Positions 27,117 to 36,861 of a stretch of 64,000 bases of DNA are shown here, piece after piece. Position numbers and translations under genes: made by a program. The notes under the pieces are model-generated. The model did no database searches. It saw only the letters and a program-made list of their open reading frames with translations, and was not told where the DNA came from. The first letter of the stretch is position 1. Each line of letters opens with the position of its first letter. The DNA comes from Novacetimonas pomaceti. GTDB lineage: Bacteria > Pseudomonadota > Alphaproteobacteria > Acetobacterales > Acetobacteraceae. The stretch is taken from contig NZ_NOXG01000001.1 in NCBI RefSeq assembly GCF_003207955.1, positions 310,001 through 374,000 of the forward strand, read 5' to 3'.

Positions 27117-28760
27117 ATGAATGACATGACAGATCTGGAATTCCTCCCGCTGGGGGGGACAGGTGAAATCGGGATGAACCTCAATCTCTACCGCCAGGGC
27201 GAAAGCTGGCTGGCGGTGGACTGCGGCATCGGCTTCAGCGGCAACGACACGCCGGAGGCCGAAATCCTGCTGCCCGATCCGGTATTCATCGCTGAACGCC
27301 GCAAGGCGCTGGTGGGGCTGGTCATTACCCACGCGCATGAGGATCATCTGGGCGCTGTCGCCCACCTGTGGCCGCAGCTTGGCTGTCCGGTCTATGCCAC
27401 GCCGTTCGCCGCCGCCGTGCTGCGGCGCAAGCTGGGGGAGGCGCAGCTGCTCCAGCAGGTGCCGATCCACACCATCCCCCCCGGCGGCGCGTTCCGCGCT
27501 GGCGATTTCGACCTGAGCTTCATCCCCGTCACCCATTCCGTGCCGGAGGCGCAGGCGCTGGTCCTGCGCACCCCGCAGGGGATCGTGGTCCATACCGGCG
27601 ACTGGAAGTTCGACCCCGAACCGCAGGTCGGCCCGCCGACCGACATCGCGGCGTTCGAGGCGCTGGGCCGCGAGGGCGTGCTGGCGATGGTGTGCGACAG
27701 CACCAATGTCCGCACCGAGGGGCCCTCCGCCTCCGAAGCCGATGTCCGTCGCGAGATCACGAAGCTGATCGCGACGCTGGAGGGGCGGGTTGCCGTGACC
27801 TGTTTTGCCAGTAACGTCGCGCGCGTGGAAACGATCGCCAAGGCGGCGCGCGCCGCGAACCGCGTCGTTGCCGTCGTGGGCCGTTCCCTGCGCAATCTGG
27901 AGGTCGCGGCGCGCGAATGCGGCTATCTTGCCGATATTCCGCCCTTCCTTTCGGAACAGGAGGCCAATTCCGTTCCGGACAACCAGCTCCTGCTGATCGT
28001 GACCGGCAGTCAGGGGGAACCCCGTTCGGCCCTGTCGCGCATCGCGGTGGACACCCATCCCAACATCTCGCTGGGCGAGGGGGATAACGTCATCTACAGC
28101 AGCCGCATGATCCCCGGCAACGAACAGGCGGTCATCCAGGTGCAGGACAACCTGACGCGGCGCGGCATCAACGTGATTACCGACCGCGATCATCTGGTCC
28201 ATGTGTCGGGACACGCGACGGGCGGGGACGTGCGGCGCCTGTATGAAATGGTGCGTCCGAAATACCTTGTCCCGGTTCACGGCGAATGGCGTCACCTGAC
28301 CGCCAATGCCGCCATCGCGCAGGAACTCGACATCACGCCGGTCCTGCTGGAGGATGGCGATATCCTGAGCATGAAGGAATCAGCGTTCGAGGTCGTCGAT
28401 ACCGCGCCGACCGGTCGTCTCGTGCTGGATGGCGGGCGCCTGCTGCAGATGAATGGCGGCGTGCTTTCGGCGCGTCGGCGCATGCTGTTCAACGGCATCG
28501 TGCTCGGCAGCTTCGCGGTGGACGAGGAAGGCTACCTGATTGGCGACCCCAAGGTCAGCGCCCCCGGCCTGCTGGATGCCGAGGATCCGGAAACCGCCCG
28601 CGTGACCGAGGAATTCGGCAATGCGCTGGATGAAATTCCTGATGAACTGCGCGAAAATGACGTGACCTTCCGCGACGCGGCCAAGACGGCGCTGCGTCGT
28701 GCGCTGGGGCGCAAGCTGCAGAAGCGTCCGCTGGTGGATGTCCACCTGCTGCGTGTGTAA
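27117..28760 (+). CDS. rnj: Ribonuclease J
   Basis: 547-residue metallo-beta-lactamase / beta-CASP nuclease that cuts RNA internally and degrades from the 5' end. The zinc-binding motif THAHEDHLGAV (~64-74) and the downstream TGDWKFD, GHATGGD and VPVHGEWRHL motifs are intact, and the C-terminal domain is present. ATG at 27117 is used; ATG at 27126 is possible. It lies in the conserved birA-rnj-proS order and is followed by a strong terminator, so it likely forms its own unit. Confidence 0.94.
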   Translation: MNDMTDLEFLPLGGTGEIGMNLNLYRQGESWLAVDCGIGFSGNDTPEAEILLPDPVFIAERRKALVGLVITHAHEDHLGAVAHLWPQLGCPVYATPFAAAVLRRKLGEAQLLQQVPIHTIPPGGAFRAGDFDLSFIPVTHSVPEAQALVLRTPQGIVVHTGDWKFDPEPQVGPPTDIAAFEALGREGVLAMVCDSTNVRTEGPSASEADVRREITKLIATLEGRVAVTCFASNVARVETIAKAARAANRVVAVVGRSLRNLEVAARECGYLADIPPFLSEQEANSVPDNQLLLIVTGSQGEPRSALSRIAVDTHPNISLGEGDNVIYSSRMIPGNEQAVIQVQDNLTRRGINVITDRDHLVHVSGHATGGDVRRLYEMVRPKYLVPVHGEWRHLTANAAIAQELDITPVLLEDGDILSMKESAFEVVDTAPTGRLVLDGGRLLQMNGGVLSARRRMLFNGIVLGSFAVDEEGYLIGDPKVSAPGLLDAEDPETARVTEEFGNALDEIPDELRENDVTFRDAAKTALRRALGRKLQKRPLVDVHLLRV

Positions 28761-28799
28761 GGTCCGTTCCGTCCGATTGCGGATGATGGAAATGATTAT

Positions 28800-28838
28800 G
28801 GCAGGAGACGGCGTTCCGTCTCCTGCCATTCTTTTATT
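28800..28838 (+). terminator. Intrinsic terminator of rnj
   Basis: Perfect 12-bp GC-rich arms GGCAGGAGACGG (28800-28811) and CCGTCTCCTGCC (28816-28827) with a CGTT loop, followed by ATTCTTTTATT. It is the best intrinsic terminator in the window, 39 bases past the rnj stop. Confidence 0.9.
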
Positions 28839-29093
28839 ACAGGACGTTTTTTCCCTAAACCCGGCGGCGTTTTCGACACTCGGATCGTGGGGGTAATCTA
28901 GACATGACCGACCGGGCGTGTCACCTGCCTCACGGGGATGTTGAACGGCTGGCGGCCGGGTTTTCGATCACGCTTGGGTGTGGTGGGGGAACCTGTCGCC
29001 GCCGGGCGTGCATATGCCCCATTCCACGGGTGATATTATTGGGTTACGGTTCGCGCCGTCTGGATCGGTTCTGAATATAAGGTTGATACGCAC
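28839..29093. other. Gene-free leader of proS
   Basis: With the terminator, 333 bp separate rnj from proS. A DUF1467-type small membrane protein gene often sits here in relatives, but no such frame is seen. The stretch probably holds the promoter of the proS-lolC-lolD unit. Confidence 0.45.
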
Positions 29094-30413
29094 ATGCGTC
29101 TGTCCCGCAGCTTTCTTCCCACCCTCAAGGAAAATCCCGCCGAGGCGCAGATCACCTCGCACCGCCTCATGCTGCGGGCTGGCCTGATCCGCCAGACATC
29201 GGCGGGAATTTACGCATGGCTGCCGGCGGGCCTGCGGGTCCTGCGCAATATTGCCGACATCGTGCGGGCGGAACAGAACGCCATCGGCGCGCAGGAAATG
29301 CTGATGCCCACGTTGCAGTCGTCCGAACTGTGGAAGCGTTCGGGCCGGTATGACGCCTATGGCCCCGAAATGCTGCGTATCCGTGACCGCCACGAACGCG
29401 ACCTGCTGTATGGACCGACCAACGAGGAAATGGTGACGGACCTGTTCGGACAGGTGGTCAAGTCCTATCGCGAGCTGCCGCAGGTTCTGTATCACGTGCA
29501 GTGGAAATTCCGCGACGAGGTGCGTCCGCGCTTTGGCGTGATGCGTGGGCGCGAGTTCTATATGAAGGACGCCTACAGCTTCGATGCCGATTACGACGCG
29601 GCGGTCGACAGCTACCGCCGCATGATGCTGGCCTATCTGCGCACGTTCCAGCGCCTTGGGGTCAAGGCGATCCCCATGGTGGCCGATACGGGGCCGATCG
29701 GCGGCGAACTCAGCCACGAATTCCTTGTCCTTGCCCCCACGGGCGAAAGCGGCGTGTTCTTTGATGGCGCGCTGGAGGAACAGGACTGGCTGTCGGAACC
29801 GGTGGACATTTCGGACCGCGCGTCGCTGGAGGAATTCTTCCGGCGCATGACCTCGTTCTATGCCGCGACGGATGAGAAGCATGACGAGGCGCAATGGGCG
29901 AAGGTGCCGGTCGAACGCCGCAGGGAAGGGCGCGGGATCGAGGTCGGGCACATCTTCCATTTTGGCCGCAAATACACGGAATCGATGGATATTTCCGTCA
30001 GCGGGCCGGACGGGGCGCCGCTGTTCCCCGAAATGGGGTCCTATGGGATCGGGGTCTCGCGCCTTGTCGCCGCGATCATCGAGGCGAGCCATGACGACCA
30101 GGGCATCATCTGGCCCGAAACGGTCGCGCCGTTCGCCGCCGTCATCATCAACCTGAAAAATGGCGACGCGCAGTGTGACGAAATCTGCGAGCGGCTGTAC
30201 GCGGCGGCCCCGGATCGCCTGCTGTATGACGACCGTCCGGAACGCGCGGGCGTCAAGTTCGCCGATGCGGACCTGATGGGCCATCCGTGGCAGGTCATCG
30301 TCGGCCCCCGTGGCGCGAAGGCAGGGATTGTCGAGCTGAAAAACCGCCAGAGCGGCGAACGCAGCGAGCTGGACGTTGACGCGGCGCTGGCGCGTATCGG
30401 CGCGGGTACCTGA
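29094..30413 (+). CDS. proS: Prolyl-tRNA synthetase, short alphaproteobacterial form
   Basis: 439-residue class II synthetase that charges tRNA-Pro. Motif 2 region (VQWKFRDEVRPRFGVMRGREFYMKD) and motif 3 (GSYGIGVSRLVAAIIE) are clear, followed by the anticodon-binding domain from ~340. The large editing insertion between motifs 2 and 3 is missing, which is normal for the ~440-residue form of alphaproteobacteria. It is six bases from lolC, so the genes are co-transcribed. Confidence 0.95.
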   Translation: MRLSRSFLPTLKENPAEAQITSHRLMLRAGLIRQTSAGIYAWLPAGLRVLRNIADIVRAEQNAIGAQEMLMPTLQSSELWKRSGRYDAYGPEMLRIRDRHERDLLYGPTNEEMVTDLFGQVVKSYRELPQVLYHVQWKFRDEVRPRFGVMRGREFYMKDAYSFDADYDAAVDSYRRMMLAYLRTFQRLGVKAIPMVADTGPIGGELSHEFLVLAPTGESGVFFDGALEEQDWLSEPVDISDRASLEEFFRRMTSFYAATDEKHDEAQWAKVPVERRREGRGIEVGHIFHFGRKYTESMDISVSGPDGAPLFPEMGSYGIGVSRLVAAIIEASHDDQGIIWPETVAPFAAVIINLKNGDAQCDEICERLYAAAPDRLLYDDRPERAGVKFADADLMGHPWQVIVGPRGAKAGIVELKNRQSGERSELDVDAALARIGAGT

Positions 30414-30418
30414 GCGGA

Positions 30419-31666
30419 ATGTTCGGTCCGTTTGAACGTGCCGTCGCCGGGCGTTACCTGCATGCCCGGCGGGGGGAGCGGTTCGTGTCCGTCATCGCGA
30501 TCTTCTCCCTCGTCGGGATCGCGCTGGGTGTCGCGACGCTGATTATCGTCATGTCGGTCATGAACGGGTTCAAGGCCGACCTGCTGGGACGTATCCTCGG
30601 GCTGAATGGCGATCTCAGCGTCTATGGCATTTCGCGCACCATCTCCGATTACGACGCGCTGGCGGGGCGGGTGCGCCGGGTGCCCGGCGTGGACAGCGCC
30701 AGCCCCCTGATCGAGGCGCAGGTCCTGCTCAATTCCGGGGGATACAACGCCGGGGGGCTGGTGCGCGGGATGACGCGCGACGACCTGCTGGGGCTGAAGG
30801 AAATCAGCGGGTCGCTGGTGGCGGGGTCGCTGGATGATTTCGGATCGGACGACAGCATCGTGGTAGGCACGACGCTGGCGGAACGCGCGGGCCTGACGGT
30901 GGGCGCGCGCCTGACGCTTGTCTCGCCAAACGGGGCGGCGACGGCCTTTGGCACCATGCCACGGGTGCGGGCCTATCATGTGGTGGCGATTTTCGACGCC
31001 GGCGTGAACGATTACAACGCAAGCTATGTGTTCCTGCCGCTTCATGCCGCGCAGATCTATTTCCAGATGCCGGGGCAGGTGACGCAGATCCAGGTCATGA
31101 CCCATGACGCGGAAAATGTCGGTCCGGTCAGGAACCGCATCGAACAGGCGCTGGGCGAGACGCAGGTGCGCGTCATGGACTGGACGCAGAGCAACAATGC
31201 CTTCTTTGGCGCGGTGCAGGTGGAACAGAACGTCATGTTCCTGATCCTGACGCTGATTATCCTTGTCGCGGCCTTCAACGTGATTTCGTCGCTGATCATG
31301 ATGGTCAAGGACAAGACCGCCGATATCGCGGTCCTGCGCACCATCGGGGCGACGCGTGGGGCGATCATGCGCATCTTCCTGATGTGCGGGGCGTCCGTCG
31401 GGGTGACGGGAACCATTGCGGGAACGCTGCTGGGGATCGTCTTCTGCCTCAATATCGAACGTATCCGCCAGGGCCTGCAGAAAATCACCGGCACGGACCT
31501 GTTCAATGCGGAGGTGTACTACCTTGAGCACCTGCCCGCGAAACTGGTCTGGTCGCAGGTGCTGGAGGTGATCGTCATGGCGCTGGTCCTGTCGCTGCTG
31601 GCGACGCTGTATCCGTCATGGCGGGCGGCGCGGACCGACCCGGTGGAGGCCCTGCGCCATGAATGA
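30419..31666 (+). CDS. lolC: Lipoprotein-releasing ABC transporter permease, LolC/LolE family
   Basis: 415-residue inner-membrane permease with one N-terminal helix (FVSVIAIFSLVGIALGVATLIIVMSVMNG), a large MacB-like periplasmic domain and three C-terminal helices, ending in YPSWRAARTDPVEALRHE. It releases outer-membrane lipoproteins to LolA together with LolD. Only one permease gene is present, as in other alphaproteobacteria, suggesting a homodimer; a second permease elsewhere cannot be excluded. Its 3' end overlaps lolD by eight bases. Confidence 0.92.
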   Translation: MFGPFERAVAGRYLHARRGERFVSVIAIFSLVGIALGVATLIIVMSVMNGFKADLLGRILGLNGDLSVYGISRTISDYDALAGRVRRVPGVDSASPLIEAQVLLNSGGYNAGGLVRGMTRDDLLGLKEISGSLVAGSLDDFGSDDSIVVGTTLAERAGLTVGARLTLVSPNGAATAFGTMPRVRAYHVVAIFDAGVNDYNASYVFLPLHAAQIYFQMPGQVTQIQVMTHDAENVGPVRNRIEQALGETQVRVMDWTQSNNAFFGAVQVEQNVMFLILTLIILVAAFNVISSLIMMVKDKTADIAVLRTIGATRGAIMRIFLMCGASVGVTGTIAGTLLGIVFCLNIERIRQGLQKITGTDLFNAEVYYLEHLPAKLVWSQVLEVIVMALVLSLLATLYPSWRAARTDPVEALRHE

Positions 31667-32372
31667 GCATCATTCCCTTCCGCTGCATCTGGAGGAAGTC
31701 TGCCGTTCCTATCGCAGTGGCGAGGAAACGCTCCATGTGCTCAGGGGGGCGGACCTTGCGCTGCGCCCGGGCGAAATCGTGGCCCTTGTCGCGCCGTCGG
31801 GCACGGGCAAGTCCACGTTGCTGCATCTGGCGGGGCTGCTGGAATATCCCGATGGCGGGCGGGTGGTGATCGATGGCGTGGATGCCGGGCGGCTGAATGA
31901 TGCGCAGCGCACCGAAATCAGGCGTGACCGCATCGGCTTCGTCTATCAGTTCCATCATCTGCTGGCGGAATTCACGGCGCGGGAAAATGTCATCCTGCCC
32001 CAGATGATCGCGGGGGTATCGCGTCGCAAGGCAAAAACGCGCGCGGATGAACTGCTGTGCGCATTCGGGCTGGAGCATCGGCTGGACCACCTGCCGGGCA
32101 AGCTGTCGGGCGGGGAAAAACAGCGCGTGGCCATCGCCCGTGCGCTGGCGAACCGTCCGCGCATCCTGCTGGCGGACGAGCCGACGGGCAATCTGGATGT
32201 GCAGACATCGGATACGGTGTTCGATGCCCTGATCGCGATGGTGCGCGACCATGGGGTCGCGGCCCTGATCGCCACGCACAACATGGACCTTGCGGTGCGC
32301 ATGGACCGCATCGTGACGCTGCGTGACGGAAAGCTGCATGAGGTAGTAGCCCCGCGCGCAGAGATTGTTTGA
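31659..32372 (+). CDS. lolD: Lipoprotein-releasing ABC transporter ATPase LolD
   Basis: 237-residue ABC ATPase. Walker A is APSGTGKSTLLH (~45-56), with Ala-Pro-Ser-Gly-Thr instead of the usual GxSGSGKS but all key residues kept. The signature is LSGGEKQRVAIARAL and Walker B ILLADEPTGNLD. It powers lipoprotein sorting with LolC. The last codons (Glu-Ile-Val-stop) lie in the edge of a dispersed repeat that starts at 32359, so the C-terminus may have been reset by repeat insertion. Confidence 0.94.
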   Translation: MNEHHSLPLHLEEVCRSYRSGEETLHVLRGADLALRPGEIVALVAPSGTGKSTLLHLAGLLEYPDGGRVVIDGVDAGRLNDAQRTEIRRDRIGFVYQFHHLLAEFTARENVILPQMIAGVSRRKAKTRADELLCAFGLEHRLDHLPGKLSGGEKQRVAIARALANRPRILLADEPTGNLDVQTSDTVFDALIAMVRDHGVAALIATHNMDLAVRMDRIVTLRDGKLHEVVAPRAEIV

Positions 32373-32480
32373 AAACAGCCTGTTGCTGAAAGATAAAAGT
32401 TTCCGGGTGCCGCCTTTTTTAAAAAGGTGACGTCTTTCAAAGCTTTTTGGAAAAAGCTTCACCAAAAACTTTTACAATTT
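32359..32480 (+). repeat. Dispersed palindromic repeat, copy 1
   Basis: About 120 bp that begins CAGAGATTGTTTG inside the lolD 3' end, contains AAAAGTTTCCGGGTG, and ends with the palindrome AAGCTTTTTGGAAAAAGCTT followed by CACCAAAAACTTTTAC. Copy 2 (36021-36140) is the same element in reverse orientation and copy 3 (59509-59596) is shorter. The paired segments could fold as hairpins and end the lolD message. Confidence 0.85.
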
Positions 32481-32543
32481 CAGGTCAGGCAGATTCTGAC
32501 AGAGCATTGGCGCAGAATCGGCATGGTGGGGTAGGATCGGGCC

Positions 32544-35500
32544 ATGTCACATGCCGATTTCATTCACCTGCGTGTCCACTCCGCCTATTCCCTCAGCCAG
32601 GGCGCGATCCGCGTGCCCGAGATCGTCAGCCTGGCGCATGAAATGCGCATGCCCGGCGTTGCCATAACCGACACCGGCAACATGTTCGGGGCGCTGGAGT
32701 TTTCCCAGTACTGTTCGAAAAAGGGCATCCAGCCGATCATTGGCTGCCAGGTCGCGCTGCCCGCGCGGTGCGACAAGCCCGGCAGCCCGGCGGAGCCGAT
32801 GGCCCTGCTGGCGCGTGACGAAACCGGCCTGATGAACCTGCAGTACCTGTCCTCCGCCGGGTTCCTGCAGCATGAGACGGATGAACCCACAGTCCCCCTC
32901 GACCTGCTGTGCGAACGTGCCGAGGGACTGTTCCTGATGACAGGCGGCACGCGCGGGCCGCTGTTCCGCATGCTTGCCGAAGGTCTGGAAACCGATGCGC
33001 GACGCCTGCTGTCGCGCCTGTACGAGGCATTTGGCCGCAATATGGCCGTGGAACTGCATCGCCACGGCCTGCCTGCGGAACAGGCGGTGGAGCCGGGCAT
33101 GATCGCCCTTGCCGACAGGGCGGGGATTCCGCTGGTGGCGACAAACGAATGCTTCTTTCCCCGCCCGGACATGTACGAGGCGCACGACGCGCTGCTGTGC
33201 ATCGCGCAGGGGCGCACCATGGCCGAACAGGATCGCTGGCGGGTCACGCCCGAACACTGGTTCAAGCCGCCGCACATGATGCGCGAACTGTTCAAGGACC
33301 TGCCGGAGGCCTGCGACAACACGCTGGAGATCGCGCGCCTGTGCGCCATCAAGGTGGAGACGCGCAAGCCGCTGCTGCCGGTCTGTCCCAAGGTGGCGCC
33401 CGGTGCGACGGAGGAGGAAACCCTGCGCGGCATGGCGCGCGACGGGCTGGAACGTCGCCTGTCGCGCATGAATGTCGATGAACAGACCCGCCGGACCTAT
33501 GAGGAGCGGCTGGCCTTTGAACTCGACATCATCGCGCGCATGGGCTTTCCCGGCTATTTCATGATCGTTGCCGACTTCATCCAGTGGGCGAAGGCGCATG
33601 ACATCCCCGTGGGGCCGGGGCGTGGGTCGGGCGCGGGGTCGCTGGCGGCATGGGCGCTGACGATCACGGACATTGATCCCATTCCGTTCAACCTGCTGTT
33701 CGAACGTTTCCTTAATCCCGAACGCGTATCGATGCCCGACTTCGACATCGATTTCTGCCAGGACCGGCGTGACGAGGTCATCCGTTACGTCCGGCAGGAA
33801 TATGGCCCCGACCGCGTGGCGCAGATCATCACGTTCGGAAAGCTGCAGGCCCGCGCGGCGGTGCGTGACGTGGGGCGCGTGCTGGGCCTGTCGTTCGGCA
33901 TGGTCAACAGGGTTGCCGAACTGATCCCCAACAACCCGGCCAAGCCCGTTACCCTGAAACAGGCGATCGACGGGGAACCGCGCCTTCAGGAAATGCGCGA
34001 CAATGACGAGACGCTGCGCAGGCTGATGGAAATCGCCCTCCAGCTGGAGGGACTGTTCCGGCATGCCAGCACCCATGCCGCCGGCGTGGTGATCGGCGAT
34101 CGCGAACTGGTGGAACTGGTGCCGCTGTATCGCGATCCCAAAAGCGACATGCTGGTCACGCAGTACAACATGAAATTCGTGGAGCAGGCCGGGCTGGTGA
34201 AGTTCGACTTCCTCGGCCTGACCACGCTTACGATCCTTCAGCGCGCAGTGCAGTTCCTTGACAGGCTCGGGGTGCAGGTCGACCTTGCCGCGCTGCCGCT
34301 GGATGACAAGCTGACCTATGACATGCTCGCCCGGGGGGATACGGGGGGCGTGTTCCAGTTTGAAGGCGCGGGCATGCGCGATGTCCTCAAGCAGATGCGT
34401 CCGACCCGGCTGGAGGACCTGATCGCGGCGGTTGCGTTGTACCGACCGGGTCCGATGGCCAACATTCCCGATTACTGCCGTCGCAAGCACGGGGAGCCGT
34501 GGGAACCCCCGCACGAGGAAATCCGCGATATCCTGTCAGAGACCTATGGCATCATGGTCTATCAGGAACAGGTGATGCAGATCGCGCAGAAGATGGCGGG
34601 CTACAGCCTTGGCGGCGCGGACCTGCTGCGCCGCGCGATGGGCAAGAAGATCCGCGCGGAAATGGACAAGCAGCGCGTGATCTTTACCGAAGGCGCGGTC
34701 AAGCGCGGCATCGACCATGAAAAGGCGGTCGAGGTCTTTGACCTGATGGCGAAGTTCGCTGATTACGGCTTCAACAAATCCCATGCGGCGGCCTATGCCC
34801 TTGTGTCGTACCAGACGGCATGGATGAAGGCCAACCATCCGGTGGCGTTCCTTGCGGCGTGCATGTCGCTGGCGCGTGAAAAGACCGAAAAGCTGGCGGC
34901 CCTGCGGCAGGAGGCCGAACGGCTGGGTATCAGCGTCCTGCCGCCGGACATCAATGCCTCTGACGCGGATTTCACGGTGGAAAAGCTGCCGGACGGGCAG
35001 TACGGGATCCGCTATGCCCTTGCGGCGGTCAAGAAGGTGGGACTGGCGGCGATGCAGTCGCTGGTCGCGTCGCGCGGCGATCGTCCCTTTGCCGACATGG
35101 CGGATATCGCCGCGCGTATCGACCCGCGCAACATCAACAAGATGCAGCTGGAAAACCTGGCCCGCGCCGGCGCGTTCGATACCCTCCTTCCCAATCGCGC
35201 CCAGGCCTGCGCGTCCGCCGAGATGATCCTGCGCCGGGCACAGTCGCACGCGCAGGAAGCGGCGAGCGGACAGATCGGCCTGTTTGGCGGGGGCGGTGCG
35301 GCAGGCCCGGCGCGCGAGACGCTGCGTCTGCCATCGGTGCCGGACTGGCCCGAATTCGATCGGCTGAGCATGGAGGCCGACGCCATCGGGTTCCACCTGA
35401 CGGCGCACCCGCTGGATTCCTATGGCCCGTTGATGCGTCGTCTGGGCGTGGTGAAATCCACCGGACTGGAAGCAGCGGCGCAGGCGGGGATTACCCGCGT

Positions 35501-35975
35501 GAAAATTGCCGGATGCGTGGTCGACCGCAAGGAACGCCCGACCCGCACCGGCAGCAAGATGGCGTGGGTCAGGCTGTCGGATGCCAGCGGCGGATGCGAG
35601 GTGACGTTCTTTTCCGAAGTCCTGCTGCGTTCGCGCGAAATCCTGACTGCCGGGAATGCCGTGGTCGTGACGGCGGACCTGCGCCTTGATGGCGAGGCAC
35701 TGCGTATTACCGCGTCCGATGTCATGGAGCTTGAGCAGGCGGCGGCCGATGCGGCGGCTGAACTGCGGATATGGTTCGATCGCGCCGATGCCATTGCGCC
35801 CATCCGCGATATCCTGGATGGCCATGGCGGGGGACGCGGCCGTATCATCCTTCACCCTTCCGTTGCGGAAACCCGCGATGTGGAGGTGACGCTGAGCGAA
35901 CGTTACCGCGTGACCCCGCGTATCGCGCAGATGATCAAGTCGATTGATGGGGTCGGACGCGTGGAACAGTTCTAG
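32544..35975 (+). CDS. dnaE: DNA polymerase III subunit alpha
   Basis: 1143-residue replicative polymerase. The N-terminal PHP domain begins FIHLRVHSAYSLSQG; the catalytic palm has PGRGSGAGSL and the aspartates of PDFDIDFCQDRRDEVIRYV (~393-411). Tandem helix-hairpin-helix and an OB domain (VKIAGCVVDRKERPTR to GGCEVTFF, ~985-1020) follow. Length and order match DnaE1. GGTGGGGTAGGA lies upstream of the ATG. It closes the conserved proS-lolC-lolD-dnaE run and is bracketed by inverted copies of the dispersed repeat. Confidence 0.96.
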   Translation: MSHADFIHLRVHSAYSLSQGAIRVPEIVSLAHEMRMPGVAITDTGNMFGALEFSQYCSKKGIQPIIGCQVALPARCDKPGSPAEPMALLARDETGLMNLQYLSSAGFLQHETDEPTVPLDLLCERAEGLFLMTGGTRGPLFRMLAEGLETDARRLLSRLYEAFGRNMAVELHRHGLPAEQAVEPGMIALADRAGIPLVATNECFFPRPDMYEAHDALLCIAQGRTMAEQDRWRVTPEHWFKPPHMMRELFKDLPEACDNTLEIARLCAIKVETRKPLLPVCPKVAPGATEEETLRGMARDGLERRLSRMNVDEQTRRTYEERLAFELDIIARMGFPGYFMIVADFIQWAKAHDIPVGPGRGSGAGSLAAWALTITDIDPIPFNLLFERFLNPERVSMPDFDIDFCQDRRDEVIRYVRQEYGPDRVAQIITFGKLQARAAVRDVGRVLGLSFGMVNRVAELIPNNPAKPVTLKQAIDGEPRLQEMRDNDETLRRLMEIALQLEGLFRHASTHAAGVVIGDRELVELVPLYRDPKSDMLVTQYNMKFVEQAGLVKFDFLGLTTLTILQRAVQFLDRLGVQVDLAALPLDDKLTYDMLARGDTGGVFQFEGAGMRDVLKQMRPTRLEDLIAAVALYRPGPMANIPDYCRRKHGEPWEPPHEEIRDILSETYGIMVYQEQVMQIAQKMAGYSLGGADLLRRAMGKKIRAEMDKQRVIFTEGAVKRGIDHEKAVEVFDLMAKFADYGFNKSHAAAYALVSYQTAWMKANHPVAFLAACMSLAREKTEKLAALRQEAERLGISVLPPDINASDADFTVEKLPDGQYGIRYALAAVKKVGLAAMQSLVASRGDRPFADMADIAARIDPRNINKMQLENLARAGAFDTLLPNRAQACASAEMILRRAQSHAQEAASGQIGLFGGGGAAGPARETLRLPSVPDWPEFDRLSMEADAIGFHLTAHPLDSYGPLMRRLGVVKSTGLEAAAQAGITRVKIAGCVVDRKERPTRTGSKMAWVRLSDASGGCEVTFFSEVLLRSREILTAGNAVVVTADLRLDGEALRITASDVMELEQAAADAAAELRIWFDRADAIAPIRDILDGHGGGRGRIILHPSVAETRDVEVTLSERYRVTPRIAQMIKSIDGVGRVEQF

Positions 35976-36020
35976 GCTCCACACGCGGCAATTCGGGCCG
36001 GCGGGCAGGGGTCGATCATC

Positions 36021-36140
36021 GGAAAGTTTTTGGTGAAGCTTTTTTCAAAAAGCTTCAGATAATGTCGCCTTTTTGAAAAAAGGCGACACCCGGAAACTTT
36101 TCCTGTTTTCTATCAACAGATTGTTTCCAAACTGTCTCTG
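36021..36140 (-). repeat. Dispersed palindromic repeat, copy 2 (inverted relative to copy 1)
   Basis: Read on the minus strand it starts CAGAGACAGTTTGG and runs through AAAAGTTTCCGGGTGTCG, a TTTTTTCAAAAAGG palindrome and AAGCTTTTTGAAAAAAGC to CACCAAAAACTTTCC, matching copy 1 along its full length by eye. It lies 45 bases past the dnaE stop, so dnaE sits inside an inverted repeat pair. Confidence 0.85.
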
Positions 36141-36270
36141 GGCCTGTTTCAGATACGCCGCACGGGGATCGCCCACGCGGGAGTGTGAAGGCAGGGAGGG
36201 GAACTCAGGCAAAAGCGCCCGCGTTGGGCTGAGGTCATCCGAAGTAATTCCCAGAAAGGGGAGACACTCA

Positions 36271-36645
36271 ATGACTGAATCGAATTTCTTTACCCGTGCC
36301 GGTGATTTCCTGACAGGCGCGACAGGCGATCATTCCGGCCTGATTACAGTATTGAACGAAATACTGGGGCCAATTACCCGAAAGGACCAGCCCACCCGGC
36401 TGGAGGCACGGTCAAAGACGCCGGAGGTGTTCGATGCCGTGTCGCAGTGGCAGCAGCAGGACAGGCCCCCCGCCACAACGGAAAGCATGATCCGCACCCT
36501 GTTTTCCGATGCCGAAATCAGGAGGTTTTCCGACGAGACGGGACTGTCGGCGCCTGCCGCGATGGAAATACTCAAGGAGATCGTGCCGCTATGCGCGCGG
36601 GACCGGAAAAAAAGACAGTTGCGCGTTCCCGATGACGCGACCTGA
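36271..36645 (+). CDS. Small YidB/DUF937-like protein
   Basis: 124-residue soluble protein. The middle and end (IRTLFSDAEIRRFSDETG then LSAPAAMEILKEIVPL, ~72-105) resemble the C-terminal part of YidB/DUF937 proteins, where a similar IAxxTGLS-like repeat precedes a short tail. The frame is open from 36073, but that part lies in a repeat; ATG at 36271 has AAAGGGGAG at good spacing. No signal peptide or membrane segment is seen. The function of the family is not known. It stands alone between repeat copy 2 and mgtC. Confidence 0.7.
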   Translation: MTESNFFTRAGDFLTGATGDHSGLITVLNEILGPITRKDQPTRLEARSKTPEVFDAVSQWQQQDRPPATTESMIRTLFSDAEIRRFSDETGLSAPAAMEILKEIVPLCARDRKKRQLRVPDDAT

Positions 36646-36801
36646 ACTTTCCGCAGGTCGGCGGGTGTTCCCGCAAGGTCATGTTCCTGTGGCCGGAAGG
36701 GGCCGCCGCCTGCCCGGGATATAAAAACCATACATATACCGGCATGTTTCACGGATGGATCATGACTGTTCCGGTGGGACGTCCGGTCCTGAAACGGGCA
36801 G

Positions 36802-36861
36802 GGGATTTCCCCGATCGATGCCTGTCGGCGGCGGCAGGCATCGTGCGGGGCGGGAAATCCC
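36802..36861. other. Long imperfect hairpin before mgtC
   Basis: Outer arms GGGATTTCCC (36802-36811) and GGGAAATCCC (36852-36861) and inner arms GATGCCTG (36817-36824) and CAGGCATC (36835-36842) can form one extended stem. No T run follows. It could end the upstream message or act as a leader structure for mgtC, whose ATG is 67 bases further on. Confidence 0.5.
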
